Source of the DNA: Proteiniphilum propionicum
Lineage (GTDB): Bacteria > Bacteroidota > Bacteroidia > Bacteroidales > Dysgonomonadaceae
Length of the DNA: 64,000 bases
Assembly: GCF_022267555.1 (NCBI RefSeq)
Contig: NZ_CP073586.1
Location: 2,894,501 to 2,958,500, forward strand
Direction of reading: 5' to 3'
The notes under the pieces were generated by a model that did no database searches, had not been told where the DNA came from, and saw only the letters and a list, made by a program, of their open reading frames with translations. Positions 61,419 to 64,000 of the stretch are shown piece after piece. Every line of letters begins with the position of its first letter. Positions within the stretch are counted from its first letter, which is position 1. A program made the position numbers and the translations under genes.

Positions 61419-62567
61419 ATGAAATCTTTCTTTATCATACACTATTATAATTTTTTTGCTTTAATTGACAAGCAGTTTTCAAGATATTATCAATTAGTAC
61501 TACAAACTATTATACAAAGCTTTCCTGTCTTATTGATTATACTCTTTGCTCCTCATACTTCTTGTTCTCAAGTCAAAGAAGAAATAACTCCTATTACGGA
61601 GATTCATGCATTAAGAAAAGACACTGTGTTCAAGATACAAGATAGAGATTTTGTGGATATGATGATTAAAGATTCTTTGTTGATATTAATAGCTAATAAG
61701 GATTCATTATATTTTCATGTTTTCAGCAAAACTACTTTAAATCCAATAATTAATTTCGCAAAAAAAGGAAATGCAGAGTTTGAATTTAACTATAGGCCAT
61801 TATTTTTAAAACAACATTACGAAAACAAAAACTATTTTGAGGTGTTTGATCTATTTTCCATAAAAAAAATCAATATAAAAAATATACTTGATGAAAATAA
61901 TATTGCAGGTGAAATTAAATCCGATAGACAAAATGAAGACTTAACCTTTAGCCGCGAAATTCTACGCCTTGATAGCAATTTTTTTACAGGTACTAGTTTA
62001 AATAGATCAGAGGGATTATTTTATATCTATGATATAAAGAATAGAAATAAAAAATGGATAAATTTCAATCCAAAGCTTAAAATTAATAAAAAATACTATG
62101 ATAGTGTATATTATGGACTTATTGAAGTTAGTCCGGATAGTGAAAAAATTGTTTATTGCCCTCGTTTTTTTAATAGAATTCTCTTCTTTAATAGGGATGG
62201 GGAATTAATAAAAACATTGAATTTTTCAAAAACAAAAACTCCAACAATAGAAAAAAAGTATTTGGGCGTTTCTAATGAAGAGACAATATATTCTTATCAA
62301 ACTTACCGAACTAGCAATTTTATATATGTATTAAGACCTCTCCGTTCATTAGATGATTTAATTGGTAATGTATCTCCTATAAAAGTACAAGTTTTGTGTC
62401 TCACTTGGGATGGCAATATTAGTGATGTATATGAAATAGATTTGACAACAATGCCAACATTATTTTGTATTGATGAAGAGAATAAAAAAATCCTATTTCA
62501 TACACCTTTAGATAGCTATCTATCTAATGATGTTATTTCAGAAATATCTATTTATGAGTTTGAATAA
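61419..62567 (+). CDS. TolB-like six-bladed beta-propeller protein (NVEALA-associated)
   Basis: 382 residues. The first 49 residues contain two hydrophobic segments, the second ending in LLIILFAPHTSC, a possible lipobox, so the protein is probably a lipoprotein with a long leader or starts later than 61419. The rest is all-beta with propeller-type strands repeated about every 50-60 residues (KDSLYFHVFSKTTLNPIINFAKKG, NYFEVFDLFSIKKINI, EGLFYIYDIKNRNKKWINF, NRILFFNRDGELIKTLNF). Such propellers regularly sit after NVEALA genes in Bacteroidales and may bind or display the peptide. Confidence 0.78.
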   Translation: MKSFFIIHYYNFFALIDKQFSRYYQLVLQTIIQSFPVLLIILFAPHTSCSQVKEEITPITEIHALRKDTVFKIQDRDFVDMMIKDSLLILIANKDSLYFHVFSKTTLNPIINFAKKGNAEFEFNYRPLFLKQHYENKNYFEVFDLFSIKKINIKNILDENNIAGEIKSDRQNEDLTFSREILRLDSNFFTGTSLNRSEGLFYIYDIKNRNKKWINFNPKLKINKKYYDSVYYGLIEVSPDSEKIVYCPRFFNRILFFNRDGELIKTLNFSKTKTPTIEKKYLGVSNEETIYSYQTYRTSNFIYVLRPLRSLDDLIGNVSPIKVQVLCLTWDGNISDVYEIDLTTMPTLFCIDEENKKILFHTPLDSYLSNDVISEISIYEFE

Positions 62568-62637
62568 TTTAGTGCTAATTCGAAACCGGTATGATACTCC
62601 TATGATACTCCCTAAAAACTGGACAAGAAATTAAGAT

Positions 62638-62829
62638 ATGATGGATAAAAGTATGAGGAAAATAATTTATATCATAATATTTCTTAGTTTATTCTCGTGT
62701 TGTGTGAATAAAAAAAAGAAAATAAATGAGATTTTTCAACAGAGTAGCTCTCTTGAACATAAAAAAACAATTGATGATAAGACTTATTTAATTGGAAGTG
62801 CAGGAAAAATGCTAATTGTTGATTCCATC
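62638..62829 (+). pseudogene. Second NVEALA-type propeller lipoprotein, truncated by IS21
   Basis: A lipoprotein signal (IIYIIIFLSLFSC, with Cys27 from the first ATG; the ATG at 62653 is the likelier start) and the first propeller strand (TIDDKTYLIGSAGKMLIVDS) are followed at once by the left end of an IS21-family element at about 62830. The last residues and the stop of the open frame come from the insertion sequence. It is the start of a second propeller gene like the one before it. Confidence 0.75.
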
Positions 62830-62953
62830 TGTAATTAGCAAATTTACAATGTACAAAAAATGGCAATGTTGAGTGTACAACTTTTGGCAATATCCAATGT
62901 ACAGGTTTAACATTACATTAACTATCTCTTTTTTATTGTATTCAACTGTTTTT

Positions 62954-63706
62954 TTATTCTTTCTCAAGGAAAGTTTTCCGGTTGTCCATACGGTAACCGT
63001 TTCCCTCGAACCTGATCACCTCGCAACGATATAGCAGTCGATCCAGGATGGCTGTGGCTAACACTTCATCATCCAGTGTCTCCGCCCACTGGCTGGGTGA
63101 CTTGTTAGTGGTGATGATGATCGAGCACTGCTCATGCAGGTGATTGATCAGATTGAACAGAGCCACCGCTTCACTCTTTTGCACCGGGAACATCATGATG
63201 TCATCTATGGCAATCAGGTGTGCCTTGGTGTATCGCTTGTAGGTGCTCATTGCCGATGAGATGATTTCTTTCCTGTTGAGCACGCCTATCAGGTCAGCCA
63301 TGGTGGTAAAATAGGCCCTATAACCTTTCTTGATGGCATCATTGACCAGTCCCCCGGCCAGGTATGTTTTGCCCGTACCGCTTGGACCCATCAGCACCAG
63401 GTTGTATAGCTGATCGACCCAGAGCAGCTCCCTGAGCTGTGTCATCTGCCTTATGCCGATGCTGCTCGAGGCCTTGTAATCGTACTCGTCAAGCTCGTGT
63501 GCACGTGGCAGACGGGCCAGTTTAGTCCTGCGCCGGTAATCATTCAGCTGTCGCTGCTCTAGCTCTTTTATAAGCATGTTCTCCAGGAAGTCCGCGTATC
63601 CCGGTGTATCTATACTCGCCTGGTGAAGCATCGGCTGCAAGTTTTTGCTCAGGTATCCCAAACGAAGTATGCCGGCATATTGCTTCATGTTTTCTATCTG
63701 CTTCAT
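62954..63706 (-). CDS. istB: IstB-like ATPase of the IS21 element
   Basis: 250 residues, the IstB length. The AAA-type Walker A is MGPSGTGKTYLAGGL (residues 106-120), Walker B LIAIDDIMMFPVQ, followed by the sensor region IIITTNKSPSQWAETLDDEVLATAILDRLLYRCEV that is the IstB hallmark. It assembles on target DNA and stimulates the IstA transposase. Start and istA stop overlap by four bases. Confidence 0.95.
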   Translation of the reverse strand: MKQIENMKQYAGILRLGYLSKNLQPMLHQASIDTPGYADFLENMLIKELEQRQLNDYRRRTKLARLPRAHELDEYDYKASSSIGIRQMTQLRELLWVDQLYNLVLMGPSGTGKTYLAGGLVNDAIKKGYRAYFTTMADLIGVLNRKEIISSAMSTYKRYTKAHLIAIDDIMMFPVQKSEAVALFNLINHLHEQCSIIITTNKSPSQWAETLDDEVLATAILDRLLYRCEVIRFEGNGYRMDNRKTFLEKE

Positions 63707-64000
63707 AGCTCCATGATTTGATCGTACCGGTTTATCTTGCTTCTCTCGGGGATGTATGCATCCGTGTCATACTGACTTGTTTGAACACCGTCATGCAACA
63801 CGCTTACAACAGGCAAGGGCTTCTTCTCCCGGCGTTTTAACTCCCGGTAATGTGATGCGGCTTCTTTCAGGTAAAGGGCGTTGTAGAGCCCATTGTCGAG
63901 GCAGTAATCAAGTGCACTGCCAACGATCTCTTCACCATATTCGCCCATCACCTCCCTTATCATTTTCAGATTGTCTCTCAGATAACGGGGCTTATACTTG
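63703..64000 (-). CDS. istA: IstA transposase of the IS21 element, C-terminal part (5' end outside window)
   Basis: The frame is open to the right edge of the window (upstream of the internal Met it reads KYKPRYLRDNLKM). The visible 98 residues are the helical C-terminal end, GEEIVGSALDYCLDNGLYNALYLKEAASHY and a proline-rich tail. The DDE catalytic domain lies outside the window. The identity follows from the overlap with istB and the family-typical C terminus. Confidence 0.85.
   Translation of the reverse strand, partial: KYKPRYLRDNLKMIREVMGEYGEEIVGSALDYCLDNGLYNALYLKEAASHYRELKRREKKPLPVVSVLHDGVQTSQYDTDAYIPERSKINRYDQIMEL

Larger units (their letters stand above)
62830..64000 (-). mobile_element. 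IS21-family insertion sequence (right part outside window)
   Basis: The left end begins TGTAATTAGCAAATTTACAA at about 62830. Repeated ATGTACA/GTGTACA motifs spaced about 25 bp follow (near 62849, 62873, 62898), as in the multiple terminal transposase-binding repeats of IS21 elements. istB and the end of istA follow on the minus strand in the usual overlapping order. The element interrupts the lipoprotein gene at its left end; the other end and target duplication are not in the window. Confidence 0.88.

Overview
The window looks like a chromosomal segment of an anaerobic, fermentative member of the Bacteroidales, possibly Dysgonomonadaceae-like (this placement is inference). The evidence is a SusC/SusD pair, TAnnTTTG-type promoters, leaders without obvious Shine-Dalgarno sites, NVEALA peptides with a beta-propeller gene, a NagB/PIG-L fusion, MutS2, and a Bacteroidales-type mobilizable element. 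No rRNA or CRISPR array is present.

Layout. 1-6.7 kb is the end of a surface-polysaccharide locus on the + strand: two glycosyltransferases, a FemAB-like acyltransferase, a WecG/TagA/CpsF glycosyltransferase, a polyprenyl-phosphate sugar transferase, a GDP-fucose-synthase-like reductase and a GNAT. 6.7-13.8 kb is a sulfur/electron-transfer cluster: on the minus strand dsrE2, tusA, an MvhD-like gene, two HdrA-type flavoproteins, a winged-helix gene and a QmoC-like membrane subunit, with a divergent Crp/Fnr gene and a palindromic operator in between. 13.8-20.9 kb holds an RND-adaptor remnant and a susC-susD-lipoprotein operon. 21.3-27.1 kb is a decayed integrative mobilizable element flanked by perfect 104-bp direct repeats derived from the 3' half of tRNA-Met(CAT). 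Its integrase, relaxase, primase and an accessory mobilization gene are all broken, and the integrase remnant is fused in frame to half of a subtilisin.

27.4-39.2 kb is mainly housekeeping on the + strand: mutS2, a NagB/PIG-L fusion with a degenerate NagB active site, a START-like protein, an LptF/G permease, ribBA, kbl, tdh and a SixA-type phosphatase. 39.3-44.3 kb has a 16-bp tandem repeat and an outer-membrane barrel gene followed by a LytS-type kinase and a LytTR regulator. 44.4-47.1 kb carries an LPS-kinase-like gene, a small NifX-like gene and an outer-membrane phospholipase A. 47.1-54.2 kb is a minus-strand efflux operon (TetR, TolC, HlyD, two ABC ATPases, two ABC-2 permeases). 54.8-59 kb holds a patatin/Omp85 protein and umuDC. 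59.4-62.8 kb is an NVEALA peptide cluster with a broken signal peptidase gene, two peptide genes, a propeller gene and a second lipoprotein gene cut by an IS21-family element that runs off the right edge.

The strongest candidate for an undescribed system is the DsrE2-TusA-MvhD-HdrA-HdrA-QmoC cluster. Its composition suggests sulfane sulfur carried on TusA/DsrE2 is coupled through a Qmo-like flavin/Fe-S complex to the membrane quinone pool. There is no adenylylsulfate reductase or HdrB subunit in the window. All assignments were made by reading the sequence; no searches were run.
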